A stretch of 35,869 nucleotides of DNA from an uncultured Eubacteriales bacterium (GCA_900548625.1 URLO01000017.1:1-35869); one strand, 5' to 3'. Shown: positions 22,936-31,327, counted from the stretch's first letter. Numbers and translations: made by a program. The notes: a model not told the origin generated them from the sequence alone.

Positions 22936-22964
22936 AGTATAGCGCCGCAGATGACAAAATGCAA
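22936..22964 (-). promoter_or_regulatory. Promoter of the yitT-like gene
   Basis: On the minus strand -35 TTGCAT (22959-22964) and -10 TATACT (22936-22941) are 17 bp apart. Confidence 0.7.
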
Positions 22965-23063
22965 GCAAAATTTCAAGCATTTTTGATAAATGCAGGAAAA
23001 CTTTCTTGCGATTCATTTTCTTTCCCGCATCAAAGCACGAGAAGCACCATAGAAACGCGAAAA

Positions 23064-23097
23064 GCCGCGCACGGAGCGGGTCAGCTCCGTGCGCGGC
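23064..23097 (-). terminator. Terminator of the polysaccharide deacetylase gene
   Basis: GCCGCGCACGGAGC (23064-23077) pairs exactly with the complement at 23084-23097. On the minus strand TTTT follows. It lies 47 bp after the deacetylase stop. Confidence 0.8.
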
Positions 23098-23144
23098 GAT
23101 CTGCTGAGGGAAAAAGGAGGATGCGATCTGCATGGAAAGACGCG

Positions 23145-24428
23145 TCAATATGCGCTCAGGCGCTGTAAAACGGCGGCGGTCTGTGCGCGGGTGAGCGGCT
23201 GCTTCGGCATGAAATAGCCCTTGCTGCCCTTCAGAATGCCGAGCTTCGTGCAAAGGCCCACGCCGTCGGCTGCCCAACGCGAGATACGCGCGGCGTCCTT
23301 GTAGCCGTCAATGGAGCCGTCTGCCGAGGCCTTGCCGCGCATGACAAGATAGCGCGTCACGACGGTCGCCATTTCCTCGCGTGTGAGGGAGTCGTCCGGA
23401 CGGAACTTGCCGTCATAGCCGGTCATCAGTCCGATGTCGTTTGCCCATTCGATGTAGGGCTTGTTGGCATCGCTTGAGGAGACATCGCTCAGCGCGCTGC
23501 CGCGCTGGCGGCGGTAGCTGGAGGAGATGCCGCAGAAGCGCCCCAGCGCCGCGACGAAATCGCCGCGCGTGATCTTGTGGTTCGGCAGGACATTTCCTTC
23601 TTCGTCACGCTCCAGATAGCCGTGATCGAGACAGAACATCAGGGCATTGTAGCCCCAGTGCTGCTCCAGCTTTGACTCGTCGTAATACTCCGAGCCCGCG
23701 ACGCCCGCGGGGAGGTTGATGCCGGTGTTTTTCGCATCGTAGTAGACCACGCCGTTTTCCGGCGTGATGCCGCGGCGCGTGAGGAGCTGCTCCACGGTGA
23801 CGAACTCATAGCCCTGCGATTGCAGCGTGTCGATGGCGCGCAGCGCGCCGTTGACCGTCGTCTTGTACACGTCGTGGCAGAGAATGATGCAGCCGTCGTA
23901 GGCATTTTTCACGATGTTGTTGTAAACCGTGTCGGCGTTGCGGTACTTCCAGTCCTCGGGATCGACCGACCAGTAGATGAGCGGCGCGTCCACAGCGGAT
24001 TTGACGGTGCTGTTCGCGTTGCCATACGGTGCGCGGACGTAATAGGTCTGCTCACCGCCCGCTGCAACAAGCAGATCCCGCGTGGCGTTGACCTCCTTGC
24101 TGACCTGCTCGGCGGTCAGTGTGTTCAGATTCTTGTGGTTGTGCGTGTGATTTGCAAGCTGATGACCGCCCGCAGCGATGGCGTCCAGCACGCCCGGATA
24201 GGCGGAAACGCGGCTGCCGGTGATGAAAAACGTCGCCTTGACGCCGCGCTGTGCCAGCGCGTCCAGCAGATCGAGCGTATAATCGCCGGGGCCGTCGTCA
24301 AATGTAATGGCCATCAGCTTTGCGCCGCTGTCCTGCGGGGCCTCGTCTGCCAGCGCGCCGAGCGGAAGCGACAGCGTGAAAACGGCGCACAGCACCATGC
24401 AGACCAGAAAACGAATGATCTTTTTCAT
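23145..24428 (-). CDS. Secreted polysaccharide deacetylase with SLH repeats
   Basis: 427 aa. A signal peptide (about residues 1-27, ending GALA-DEA) sends it out of the cell. The NodB domain (about 36-225) has the catalytic TFDDGP (42-47) and metal ligands H94 and H98 in NHTHNH, with APYGN and CHD motifs later. The C-terminal part (about 250-427) holds two to three S-layer-homology repeats (KITRGDFVAALGRF, FRPDDSLTREEMATVV, MPKQPLTRAQTAAVL), which anchor proteins to the wall. It probably removes acetyl groups from peptidoglycan or a wall glycan. Confidence 0.93.
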   Translation of the reverse strand: MKKIIRFLVCMVLCAVFTLSLPLGALADEAPQDSGAKLMAITFDDGPGDYTLDLLDALAQRGVKATFFITGSRVSAYPGVLDAIAAGGHQLANHTHNHKNLNTLTAEQVSKEVNATRDLLVAAGGEQTYYVRAPYGNANSTVKSAVDAPLIYWSVDPEDWKYRNADTVYNNIVKNAYDGCIILCHDVYKTTVNGALRAIDTLQSQGYEFVTVEQLLTRRGITPENGVVYYDAKNTGINLPAGVAGSEYYDESKLEQHWGYNALMFCLDHGYLERDEEGNVLPNHKITRGDFVAALGRFCGISSSYRRQRGSALSDVSSSDANKPYIEWANDIGLMTGYDGKFRPDDSLTREEMATVVTRYLVMRGKASADGSIDGYKDAARISRWAADGVGLCTKLGILKGSKGYFMPKQPLTRAQTAAVLQRLSAY

Positions 24429-24456
24429 AACAGCGCCTTCTTTCTATTTTGACACC

Positions 24457-24485
24457 ATTTTACCATTTCTCCGCTTTTTCGGCAA
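24457..24485 (-). promoter_or_regulatory. Promoter of the polysaccharide deacetylase gene
   Basis: On the minus strand -35 TTGCCG (24480-24485) and -10 TAAAAT (24457-24462) are 17 bp apart. Confidence 0.65.
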
Positions 24486-24507
24486 CGCTTAAAGTGAAAA
24501 TTAAGAA

Positions 24508-24547
24508 CTCGCGCCGCCTGCCAAAACACTGTGGCAGGCGGCGCGAG
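24508..24547 (-). terminator. Terminator of the GntR-ABC operon
   Basis: A perfect 16-bp GC-rich stem (24508-24523 with 24532-24547) is followed on the minus strand by a T-rich tract. It lies 13 bp after the permease stop. Confidence 0.85.
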
Positions 24548-24560
24548 CTTGAGTTCTGTG

Positions 24561-26339
24561 TTATGCGACGGGGTATCCGAGCGCCTGCAGATAGGCGATG
24601 GTGCGTGAGGCATCTGCGGTCAGAGAGACATGGAAGATCTCGGGGGAGCGCTCCTCGATGGGCGCCTCCGGATCGGCGTAGTAGTCAAAATAGAGCGTGA
24701 TGTCGTATCCCTCCGTCTGCGTGTCATTGGAATAGAGCGGGAACTGGCTGCGTCCGAGCGACGAATCCTCAAGATCCGGCAAAACGGCGGTCGTGTACAG
24801 CTCCCACGCCTCCCGGCTGCCGAGAGTGCGGTCACCGCTGTAGTAAGCGGCAGCTGCATTTGGCAAGGTTGTATCCTCCGGCTCATCCGGATAGAGGCTG
24901 TACTGGATCGTGCAGGAGAGCATGGCCGTCTCGCGCAGTCCCGCCGGAACGGTCCTCGCCAGCACGAAGGGCACCGAATTGTAGACCTGATCGAACGCAT
25001 ATGTGATCGACCCCGGCTGCGTCAAGTCGGTCGGAAGCGGGAAGCGGCGGCAGAACGTTTTGCCGTTTTTCAGCGCATAAAGGAGATAGACGCGGCTGGT
25101 GTTCGTCATGGCGGACAGCTCCTCGCGTTCACGCACAAAGCGCTCATGCAGAGCGAGCACATCGGAGATGGCCTCGGGCGTTTCCAACGGATGCTGCATG
25201 CCGTCATAGGTTTGGAGACAGACGGATTTGACCTCGTCCGCGGCAGGGATGCGGCGGCTGTAGCCGAACAGGTCGAGCCGCACCGCTCCGAAGCTGAGCA
25301 GCAGCACCGCGCAGCAGATCGCGAAGCTCAGCCAGCCGCCCCGGAACACGCGGACGCTTTTCGTCAGCATCATCCGCGCGGCAATGTGACCGATGAACGC
25401 GCCGAGGAGCAGAAGCAGCATGACGGCGTAGAAGTTGTAGGAAAAGCGGGAAATGCTGATGAGCGACTTGACGATCTGGCAGAACACAAGCGCACAGCCG
25501 AGCGTAAAGGCGTACTGAAACACCGGGCGCAGCCAGCGGACGGTGATGACATCGCCGCTGCGCTCCATATCACGCCGGCGGAAAAGAAGCAGCGCAAGGA
25601 CGCTGAACACGACGCCGAGCGCAGCCAGCACGATGAGATAGTGCCAGGAGAAGCTGTCGTGATAAGACGTGTCGAGACTGTAGCGATCAAAGAGCATGAA
25701 GTAAAGCGGGGAGAACACGACAAGCGGATTTCTGCTGGGCAGCGGCATGCCGTAGACAAAGGACTCCAGCAGCACCTGCACGATCATATCCACGACAATG
25801 ACGACGAAGTTCAAAATGAGGTACAAAATGGGCATCATCGCGGCGTGCCCCGAGACCATGCAGCACAGCGTCCCGAGACCGTAGAAAAACAGGAAGCCGA
25901 GCGCTGCCGCTGCGAAGAAGCGGAAGCAGTCGAGGGGCAGGGGCAGGCCGATCGCGGAGGTAACGGCAAGCGCCAGCAGCGCTGCTGCCAGATTCGGCAC
26001 GAGCGCCGTCAGAAAGCCGGTCAGCCAGCGCGTGAGAAAAAGCGTTTCCCGCCGAAGCGGCAGCGCGGCATAAAAATTGGTCGGGACGCAGCGGAACAGC
26101 GATCCATGCAGCACCCACGCCAGTGCCGCGCCATATACGAACGGGGCAAGAGAGGAAAAGGCATTGGCGTACTCGGTGAGGATCGATGCGGAATGGTTTG
26201 TGCGCTGCGGGTCAAAGGAGGCGATGAGGTTGAGCGGCAGAAGCAGCAGCAACAGGCTGTACAGCGCCCACAGCGGCGCGGTACGGCGCAGCTCATGCAG
26301 AAAAATGGTGCGGTCAAAGCAGGATGTTCTTGACGTCAT
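24561..26339 (-). CDS. ABC-2-type membrane protein of the YtrA-like operon
   Basis: 592 aa. Hydrophobic segments cluster in residues about 20-260 and again at about 270-370, followed by a soluble region of about 220 residues that is likely outside. It is the membrane partner of the ATPase encoded just upstream, which it overlaps by 26 bp. The start chosen (MTSRTSCFD) has GGGAGG 7 bases upstream; a longer frame exists. The layout gntR-ATPase-permease matches Ytr-type operons that answer cell-wall-active antibiotics or envelope stress in Firmicutes. Confidence 0.8.
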   Translation of the reverse strand: MTSRTSCFDRTIFLHELRRTAPLWALYSLLLLLLPLNLIASFDPQRTNHSASILTEYANAFSSLAPFVYGAALAWVLHGSLFRCVPTNFYAALPLRRETLFLTRWLTGFLTALVPNLAAALLALAVTSAIGLPLPLDCFRFFAAAALGFLFFYGLGTLCCMVSGHAAMMPILYLILNFVVIVVDMIVQVLLESFVYGMPLPSRNPLVVFSPLYFMLFDRYSLDTSYHDSFSWHYLIVLAALGVVFSVLALLLFRRRDMERSGDVITVRWLRPVFQYAFTLGCALVFCQIVKSLISISRFSYNFYAVMLLLLLGAFIGHIAARMMLTKSVRVFRGGWLSFAICCAVLLLSFGAVRLDLFGYSRRIPAADEVKSVCLQTYDGMQHPLETPEAISDVLALHERFVREREELSAMTNTSRVYLLYALKNGKTFCRRFPLPTDLTQPGSITYAFDQVYNSVPFVLARTVPAGLRETAMLSCTIQYSLYPDEPEDTTLPNAAAAYYSGDRTLGSREAWELYTTAVLPDLEDSSLGRSQFPLYSNDTQTEGYDITLYFDYYADPEAPIEERSPEIFHVSLTADASRTIAYLQALGYPVA

Positions 26340-27201
26340 AATCGACACCTCCCAGTTCATAGATGAAGATCTCCTCGAGTGAGAGCGGCAGCAGGTCGCA
26401 GAGCATCGGATGGCAGAGCGCCAGCTTTGCGGCGATGTCCTCCTGATTTCCGCGCAGGATGAGCGTCTGAATGCGGCCGAGCTGCGATTGATGCAGGATC
26501 GTCAGCCCCTCCGGGAGCGGCTGATCGGTGACGAGCTGCGCTTTGACGATGTCCTCCTGCAAGGCGTCGAGCGAGCGCTCAAGCATCATTTTTCCGTGGT
26601 GCATGATGTCGACATGGTCGCATACGTCCTCCAGCTCGCGCAGATTGTGCGAGGAAACGAGCACGCTCGTCCCGTTCGCGCTGACATCGTCCATGACGAT
26701 GCTCCACACCTGACGGCGCATGACGGGGTCGAGACCGTCAACCGGCTCGTCAAGGATCAGATAATCCGGACGGCAGGAAATGGCCAGCCAGAACGCGGCC
26801 TGCTTCTGCATACCCTTGGAAAACCGGCGGAGGGGCCGTTTTTCGTCCAGTGCAAAGACCTCGCCGAGCTGGCGAAAACGCGCCTCGTCGAAGCGCGGAT
26901 AGAGATGGCGGTAAAACTGCATCATATCGCGGATGGTTTCGCTCCCGCGGGCGTACAGCTCGTCGGGAATGCAGGCGATGCGTTGCTTGACGGCGGGATT
27001 TTCATAGACAGGCTGGCCGTCGATGCGCACGCAGCCGCTGTCCTGCCGGTAAACGCCGGTCAGATGGCGGATGACGGTGGTCTTGCCTGCGCCGTTCGGG
27101 CCGACGAGACCGTAGACGCAGCCGTCCGGCACGTTCAGGCACAGGCCGTCGAGCGCCCGCAGGCTGTCAAATTCTTTGACGAGATTTTCGACTTGGATCA
27201 T
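26314..27201 (-). CDS. ABC transporter ATP-binding protein (YtrB-like)
   Basis: 295 aa. Walker A GPNGAGKTT lies at residues about 34-42, Q-loop region CIPDELY, a degenerate signature RRFSKGMQKQAAFW in place of LSGGQ, Walker B YLILDEPVDGLDP, and H-loop SSHNLREL. This is the form common in antibiotic-export and Ytr ABC-2 systems. It begins MIQVENLVKEF, 4 bp after the GntR stop, within the same operon; the longer open frame upstream overlaps gntR and is not used. Confidence 0.92.
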   Translation of the reverse strand: MIQVENLVKEFDSLRALDGLCLNVPDGCVYGLVGPNGAGKTTVIRHLTGVYRQDSGCVRIDGQPVYENPAVKQRIACIPDELYARGSETIRDMMQFYRHLYPRFDEARFRQLGEVFALDEKRPLRRFSKGMQKQAAFWLAISCRPDYLILDEPVDGLDPVMRRQVWSIVMDDVSANGTSVLVSSHNLRELEDVCDHVDIMHHGKMMLERSLDALQEDIVKAQLVTDQPLPEGLTILHQSQLGRIQTLILRGNQEDIAAKLALCHPMLCDLLPLSLEEIFIYELGGVDYDVKNILL

Positions 27202-27205
27202 GAGA

Positions 27206-27577
27206 TCACTCCTTTTCTTCCAGTGGTGTTTCTTCGATGAGCGCGAGAATGCGTGCGCGGTCAAAGCCGAGGCGGTAGAGCACCCGCGCGTCGGCGAGCA
27301 GCCGCTCCACGGCCTGCTGCTGCTCCGGCGTCTGAAGCCGGCTCGTGTCGGCGGCAAACGAGCCCTTTCCCGCGATGGAGAAGATGTAGCCCTCGGCCTC
27401 CAGCTCGCGATAGGCGCGCTGGATGGTGTTGGGGTTGATGGCGAGCGAGGAGGCAAGGCTCCGGACGCTGGGAAGCTTGCCTCCGGCGGGGAGCGTCCCG
27501 GTCAGGATGAGCCGCCGCAGCGCGTCCTTGATCTGCAAGTAGATCGGCTTGGAATCGCGATAGTTGATGGAGATCAC
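27206..27577 (-). CDS. GntR-family regulator, YtrA subfamily
   Basis: 123 aa. The winged helix (about 10-75: SKPIYLQIKDALRRLILTG, then LPSVRSLASSLAINPNTIQRAYRELEAEG) is followed by the short C-terminal tail of about 40 residues that marks the YtrA subfamily. It is first in the operon and probably represses it through the inverted repeat that overlaps the -10. Such repressors are released by envelope-acting drugs in related operons. Confidence 0.92.
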   Translation of the reverse strand: MISINYRDSKPIYLQIKDALRRLILTGTLPAGGKLPSVRSLASSLAINPNTIQRAYRELEAEGYIFSIAGKGSFAADTSRLQTPEQQQAVERLLADARVLYRLGFDRARILALIEETPLEEKE

Positions 27578-27599
27578 GTCGATGCCCCTTTCTGAACTG

Positions 27600-27625
27600 T
27601 ACTAACTGTAGTAATACGGTTAGTA
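27600..27625. promoter_or_regulatory. Inverted repeat, candidate GntR/YtrA operator
   Basis: TACTAAC (27600-27606) and GTTAGTA (27619-27625) form a perfect 7-bp dyad with 12 bp between, overlapping the -10 of the operon's promoter, as expected for autorepression. Confidence 0.65.
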
Positions 27626-27650
27626 TACACGGAGCGGCACGCGCTGTCAA
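27622..27650 (-). promoter_or_regulatory. Promoter of the GntR-ABC operon
   Basis: On the minus strand a perfect -35 TTGACA (27645-27650) and -10 TATACT (27622-27627) are 17 bp apart, 44 bp before the gntR ATG. Confidence 0.85.
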
Positions 27651-27743
27651 GCCCCTCTTTCAAACGCGCCTGTATCCGCAAAATTACTGTCCCATACCGT
27701 AGGGGCGGACGTCTCTACGACAAAAATGAAATTCTGCGAGCTT

Positions 27744-27805
27744 GCTTTTATGCCTGCGGCAGCCTCAGGCATAAAAGCCGTCCGCAGGCGAAAGCCTGCG
27801 GACGG
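27744..27805. terminator. Two adjacent perfect stem-loops downstream of dinB
   Basis: GCTTTTATGCCTG (27744-27756) pairs with 27766-27778, and CCGTCCGCAGGC (27778-27789) pairs across a GAAA loop with 27794-27805. They lie between the 3' end of dinB and the start of the GntR operon. Nothing else is supported in 27651-27862. Confidence 0.65.
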
Positions 27806-27862
27806 TCAGCTTGTCAAAAGTCCTGCGGCGTTTTTGTTTGGGTGCGAGAGGGGAGCGGCGCG

Positions 27863-29119
27863 TCAAACCGGCTTGGTGACGCCGGTACGGCGCTCCTTGG
27901 AAAGCCCGCCCGCCATGCTTTTCGTATCGCCGGAGAGGAAGGTCGCACGGACAAGCGCGTCCTCGCCGTATTTCTCCCGAATGGCATCGACGGCGGTGTC
28001 GAGCTTTTCCAGCCGGTCATAGTCATGCTCGTCAAAGAGACTGTATTGCCGCTGTGTTCCGGAGGAAAGGCGCGTCACCTGCACGCCGAGCTGGCGCAGC
28101 GGCGTTTTTCCGTCCCAAAGCGCGTCAAACACCTGACAGGCCTGACGGTAAAGCTCTGCGGTGACGTTTGTGGCTGTGGCAAGCTGACGCTGGCGTGAGA
28201 CGTCCTCAAAAGAACTTGAACGCAGATGAACGCTGATACAAGCGCCTGCCTGGCCGTCGCGGCGCATGCGCATTCCAACGGTCTCGCAGAGGCTCAGGAG
28301 CACCTGATGCCCATACTCGCGGTCGAGCACGTCGCGCGGCGTGGTAAAGGAGTTGCCGTAGCCCTTGTTCGGTTCTGCGACGGGGCGGACAAGCCCCGCG
28401 TCGCGTCCGTTTGCAAACTGCCAGACGATCTCGCCCTGCTTGCCGAGCCTTCGCCGCAGCATAGACGGGTCGGCGTTTGCAAGCTCTCCGATGGTGAAGA
28501 TCCCCATCAGATTGAGCTTGCGCTCGGTCGCGCGCCCCACCATGAACAGCTCGCGCACCGGCAGCGGCCAGAGCTTTGCCGGGATCTCCTCCGGAAACAG
28601 CGTGTGCGTCTTGTCGGGCTTTTCAAAATCGCCCGCCATTTTTGCCAGCAGCTTGTTGCAGGAGATGCCGATGTTTACCGTGAAGCCAAGCTCCCGCCGG
28701 ATGCGCTCGCGCAGACGATCCGCAGCCATCACCGGCGGGCCGAACAGACCGGTCGTGCCGGTCATATCGACCCACGCCTCGTCGATGGAAAACTGCTCGA
28801 CCGCAGGAGAATATGTCCCCAGCAGCGCGATGAGACTCCGCGAGGCGGTCACGTACAGCTCGTAATCCGGCTCGGCAACGACAAGATTCGGGCACTTCTC
28901 AAGCGCCTTTCCAAGCGGCTCGCCGGTCTGGATGCCGAATTTCTTCGCCGGAGCGCTCTTGGCAAGAATGATGCTGTGACGCGATTTTTTGTCGCCCGCG
29001 ATCACCGACGGCACGCTCCGCAGATCGAAGCGGTCGCCCATCACCTGCGTGCGGTGCGCCGCTGTCCATGATAAAAACGCGCTGTTGACGTCAATGTGAA
29101 ATACGATGCGCTCAGCCAT
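27863..29119 (-). CDS. dinB: Y-family DNA polymerase IV
   Basis: 418 aa. Palm residues D10 (FHIDVNSAFLSW) and D113-E114 (SIDEAW) form the metal site. Thumb, finger and little-finger domains follow in normal order (helix-hairpin-helix near LNLMGIFTIGELANADP). The C-terminal QRQYSLFDEHD contains a beta-clamp-binding QxSLF motif. It copies damaged DNA. The start (MAERIVF) overlaps the stop of the 89-aa gene by one base (TGATG); the larger open frame is not used. A LexA-like box and a strong promoter lie upstream of the pair, so it is probably SOS-induced. The N-terminal VNSAFLSW variant differs from classical MDAFFA. Confidence 0.95.
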   Translation of the reverse strand: MAERIVFHIDVNSAFLSWTAAHRTQVMGDRFDLRSVPSVIAGDKKSRHSIILAKSAPAKKFGIQTGEPLGKALEKCPNLVVAEPDYELYVTASRSLIALLGTYSPAVEQFSIDEAWVDMTGTTGLFGPPVMAADRLRERIRRELGFTVNIGISCNKLLAKMAGDFEKPDKTHTLFPEEIPAKLWPLPVRELFMVGRATERKLNLMGIFTIGELANADPSMLRRRLGKQGEIVWQFANGRDAGLVRPVAEPNKGYGNSFTTPRDVLDREYGHQVLLSLCETVGMRMRRDGQAGACISVHLRSSSFEDVSRQRQLATATNVTAELYRQACQVFDALWDGKTPLRQLGVQVTRLSSGTQRQYSLFDEHDYDRLEKLDTAVDAIREKYGEDALVRATFLSGDTKSMAGGLSKERRTGVTKPV

Positions 29120-29388
29120 CAGCAGACCTCCCGAAATAAGACCCATTTGTGCGCGCGGACGGTATAGCGAAGCTCGTAAATGCGTTCCATATCCTCGACC
29201 ACGGCCTTGCAGAGATAGATCAGCGCCTCGATCCCGACATAATCGACCCGGCGGCAGTCCAGCACCTCGCAGATCTGGACCGTATGGAGCATGTGCGAGG
29301 CGTCCTCAAAGCGAAAACGGAGCGGCTGCATGCTGCCGTCTGCATCGCAGTGCGCAATCATCTGGATCGGGATGTTCCGGCTTGGCAT
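29119..29388 (-). CDS. 89-aa protein co-expressed with DinB (DUF6504-like?)
   Basis: 89 aa, soluble beta-rich protein: MPSRNIPIQMIAHCDADGSMQPLRFRFED, then CRRVDYVGIEAL and a final YELRYTVRAHKWVLFREV. It is the first gene of the dinB operon and its stop overlaps the dinB ATG. Small proteins of this kind often precede Y-family polymerase genes in Clostridia, and resemble the DUF6504 proteins near actinobacterial translesion genes (recollection). The start has AGGAGGG upstream. It could help the polymerase or bind damaged DNA ends; no proof in the sequence. Confidence 0.8.
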   Translation of the reverse strand: MPSRNIPIQMIAHCDADGSMQPLRFRFEDASHMLHTVQICEVLDCRRVDYVGIEALIYLCKAVVEDMERIYELRYTVRAHKWVLFREVC

Positions 29389-29411
29389 AGGCTGGCCCTC
29401 CTTTTGAATTT

Positions 29412-29423
29412 GAACGTTTGTTT
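29412..29423. promoter_or_regulatory. LexA-like (SOS) box
   Basis: GAACGTTTGTTT matches the Gram-positive LexA consensus GAAC-N4-GTTC at all but the last arm base. It abuts the -10 of the dinB operon on the transcribed side, a position that would block transcription. Confidence 0.6.
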
Positions 29424-29424
29424 T

Positions 29425-29453
29425 ATTATAACAGACGGAAATAGAATTTGCAA
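29425..29453 (-). promoter_or_regulatory. Promoter of the 89-aa gene-dinB operon
   Basis: On the minus strand -35 TTGCAA (29448-29453) and a perfect -10 TATAAT (29425-29430) are 17 bp apart, 36 bp before the ATG. Confidence 0.85.
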
Positions 29454-29456
29454 GCA

Positions 29457-29622
29457 CCAGGGCGTATCTGAAAACTGAAAATGTGCCCAGCAGCGAGGAT
29501 TTTTCGCGCTGCGCAAGACATTTTTTCGCAGGAATACTGACGTATTTCAAGGAAAAATGACGTAGTGCGGCGTGAAAAGGCCCACTGTCCGGGTGCGTTG
29601 GGAGTTTTCAGATACACCCTGG
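29457..29622. mobile_element. MITE-like element, 166 bp
   Basis: 20-bp terminal inverted repeats CCAGGGCGTATCTGAAAACT (29457-29476) and its complement (29603-29622) match at 19 of 20 positions. The inside is non-coding, with a direct repeat of TGACGTA 20 bp apart. I see no clear target duplication. It lies 3 bp upstream of the dinB operon -35. It must be moved by a transposase encoded elsewhere, if still active. Confidence 0.65.
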
Positions 29623-29638
29623 ATATAGGGACAAAAAC

Positions 29639-29842
29639 AGCGCCTCCATACGGAGGCGCTATGGAGCTTGTCAAAAAGTCTTTTTGACAAGCTCTCAAAC
29701 GCGAACCGCGGGGCTGGGTTCGCGTTTGAAAAGGCTGCGCGCATAATTTGTGCGCGGTTCGCGCACAAATTCCACACTTGCATCCCGTGGTGTGTTTTGT
29801 CCGATGCCGCAGCGTTCAGAAAAAGTGCCGGCGGCACTTTTT
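29639..29842. repeat. Array of consecutive perfect stem-loops
   Basis: In about 200 bases: AGCGCCTCC/GGAGGCGCT (29639-29660, T run on the minus strand, a proper terminator), a 14-bp palindrome of the GAGCTTGTCAAAAA type (29664-29694), a 13-bp stem (29695-29729), a 12-bp stem AATTTGTGCGCG (29745-29771), CACAC/GTGTG (29773-29795) and AAAAAGTGCC/GGCACTTTTT (29820-29842). Sequence to 29945 holds further small hairpins and a half-copy of the GTCAAAAA palindrome. No gene is convincing here. It lies 3' of the second MATE gene. Confidence 0.65.
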
Positions 29843-29947
29843 TAGCGTAGGCCGAAGCGGCTATGCCGCGAGGGGGAACCACGTGGTGCGCAGCGCCGTG
29901 CGCAGCGAAACTCTACGAGGTTTTTTGACAGTCTCGTGAAAAGCGGG

Positions 29948-31327
29948 TTATGTCTCGTCAAGCGGCTTGATGACCTTGTTATAGGTGTGGCGCAGCATGA
30001 TGACGGCGATCACAAGGCAGAAGACCTCGGCGATCGGGAAGGCATACCAAACGGCCTCGAGGCCGATCGTGTGCGCAAGCACATAGGCGGCAGGCAGGAG
30101 CACGGCGAGCTGACGGGTGATCGACATGATCATGCTGAAAAAGCTGTTTCCGAGCGCCTGAAATACCGAGGAGCAGACGATGGTGAAGCCTGCGAACACA
30201 AAGCAGAGGCTGATGATGCGCAGTGCCGGAACACCAATGCGGAGCATATGCTCCGAGGCATCGAACAGCAGCAGAAGCTGCCCGGGAATGAGCTGCACGA
30301 CCGCCATGCCGACGACCATGATGCTGACAGCATAGATCGCACTGAGGCGCACGGTCTGTAGGATGCGGTCGGCGCGGCGCGCGCCGTAGTTGAACGACAC
30401 GATGGGCACCATGCCGTTGTTCAGGCCAAAGACAGGCATAAAGACGAAGCTCTGGAGCTTGAAGTAGATGCCGAAAACGGCGGCGGCCGTCTTGCCGATC
30501 TCGCCGAAGGCGAACAAGATCTTGTTGATGCCATAGGTCATGAACGAGCCGATGGAGCCCATGATCGCGGAGGGAATGCCGATGTAGAGAATGCTGCCGC
30601 AGACCTTTCCCTCCACACGGAAGCCGCGCACAGCAAAGCGCAGCTCCTTGTTTTTGCGTACGTTCAGAATGATCGCCACAATGCCGCCGACGATCTGGCC
30701 AAAGACCGTGGCGATTGCCGCACCGGTCACGCCCATGGCGGGAATGCCGAGTGCGGGAACGCCGAAGATCAGCAGCGGGTCGCAGAGAATGTTGGTGATC
30801 GCGCCGGTGCACTGCGAGATCATCGAGAGCATCGTCCGGCCGGTCGCCTGAAGCAGACGCTCAAAAATAAGCTGTGCGAACAGACCCACGGAGAAAATGC
30901 AGCAGATCGACAGATAGTCCTTGCCGAGGGCGATGATCTCCGCATCGTTGGTCTGACCGCGGAAAAACACATCCATTGCAAAAAAGCCGATCAGAATGAA
31001 AATCAGGCAGCAAATCAGCTCGATGAAGATGCCCTGCAGGGCAATGCGCTGCGCGTGCTTCTGGTTGCCCTCGCCAAGACTTTTGGACAAAAGCGCGTTG
31101 ACACCGACGCCGATGCCGACACCGAGGGAGATCATCAGGTTTTGAATGGGGAAGGAGATGGAGACGGCGGTGAGCGCGGCCTCACTGACGCGGGAAACGA
31201 AAATGCTGTCAACGATGTTGTAAAGCGCCTGCACCAGCATGGATGCCATCATCGGCAGCGACATGCTGATCAGCAGCTTGCGGACGGGCATCGTACCCAT
31301 CTTGTTTTGTGCCTGTTCTGTACTCAT
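29948..31327 (-). CDS. MATE-family exporter, second copy
   Basis: 459 aa with twelve expected membrane segments. The N-terminal MPVRKLLISMSLPMMASMLVQALYNIVDSIFV and the PIQNLMISLGVGIGVGVNALLSKSLG segment are typical of the MATE subfamily that includes MepA. The start (MSTEQAQNK) is placed downstream of the predicted transcription start, with GAAAGG upstream; the nine-codon longer frame would begin before it. It is alone in its operon, under a promoter covered by a palindrome, so probably repressed and induced by its substrate through a regulator encoded elsewhere. Confidence 0.93.
   Translation of the reverse strand: MSTEQAQNKMGTMPVRKLLISMSLPMMASMLVQALYNIVDSIFVSRVSEAALTAVSISFPIQNLMISLGVGIGVGVNALLSKSLGEGNQKHAQRIALQGIFIELICCLIFILIGFFAMDVFFRGQTNDAEIIALGKDYLSICCIFSVGLFAQLIFERLLQATGRTMLSMISQCTGAITNILCDPLLIFGVPALGIPAMGVTGAAIATVFGQIVGGIVAIILNVRKNKELRFAVRGFRVEGKVCGSILYIGIPSAIMGSIGSFMTYGINKILFAFGEIGKTAAAVFGIYFKLQSFVFMPVFGLNNGMVPIVSFNYGARRADRILQTVRLSAIYAVSIMVVGMAVVQLIPGQLLLLFDASEHMLRIGVPALRIISLCFVFAGFTIVCSSVFQALGNSFFSMIMSITRQLAVLLPAAYVLAHTIGLEAVWYAFPIAEVFCLVIAVIMLRHTYNKVIKPLDET

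Noticed and set aside
24630..26333. 567-codon frame antisense to the ABC-2 permease
   Set aside because: Composition rich in Arg, Glu and Gln without domain features, and no start signals; shadow of the permease gene.
29636..29845. CRISPR-like repeats
   Set aside because: The stem-loops differ from each other and have no constant repeat and spacer spacing.
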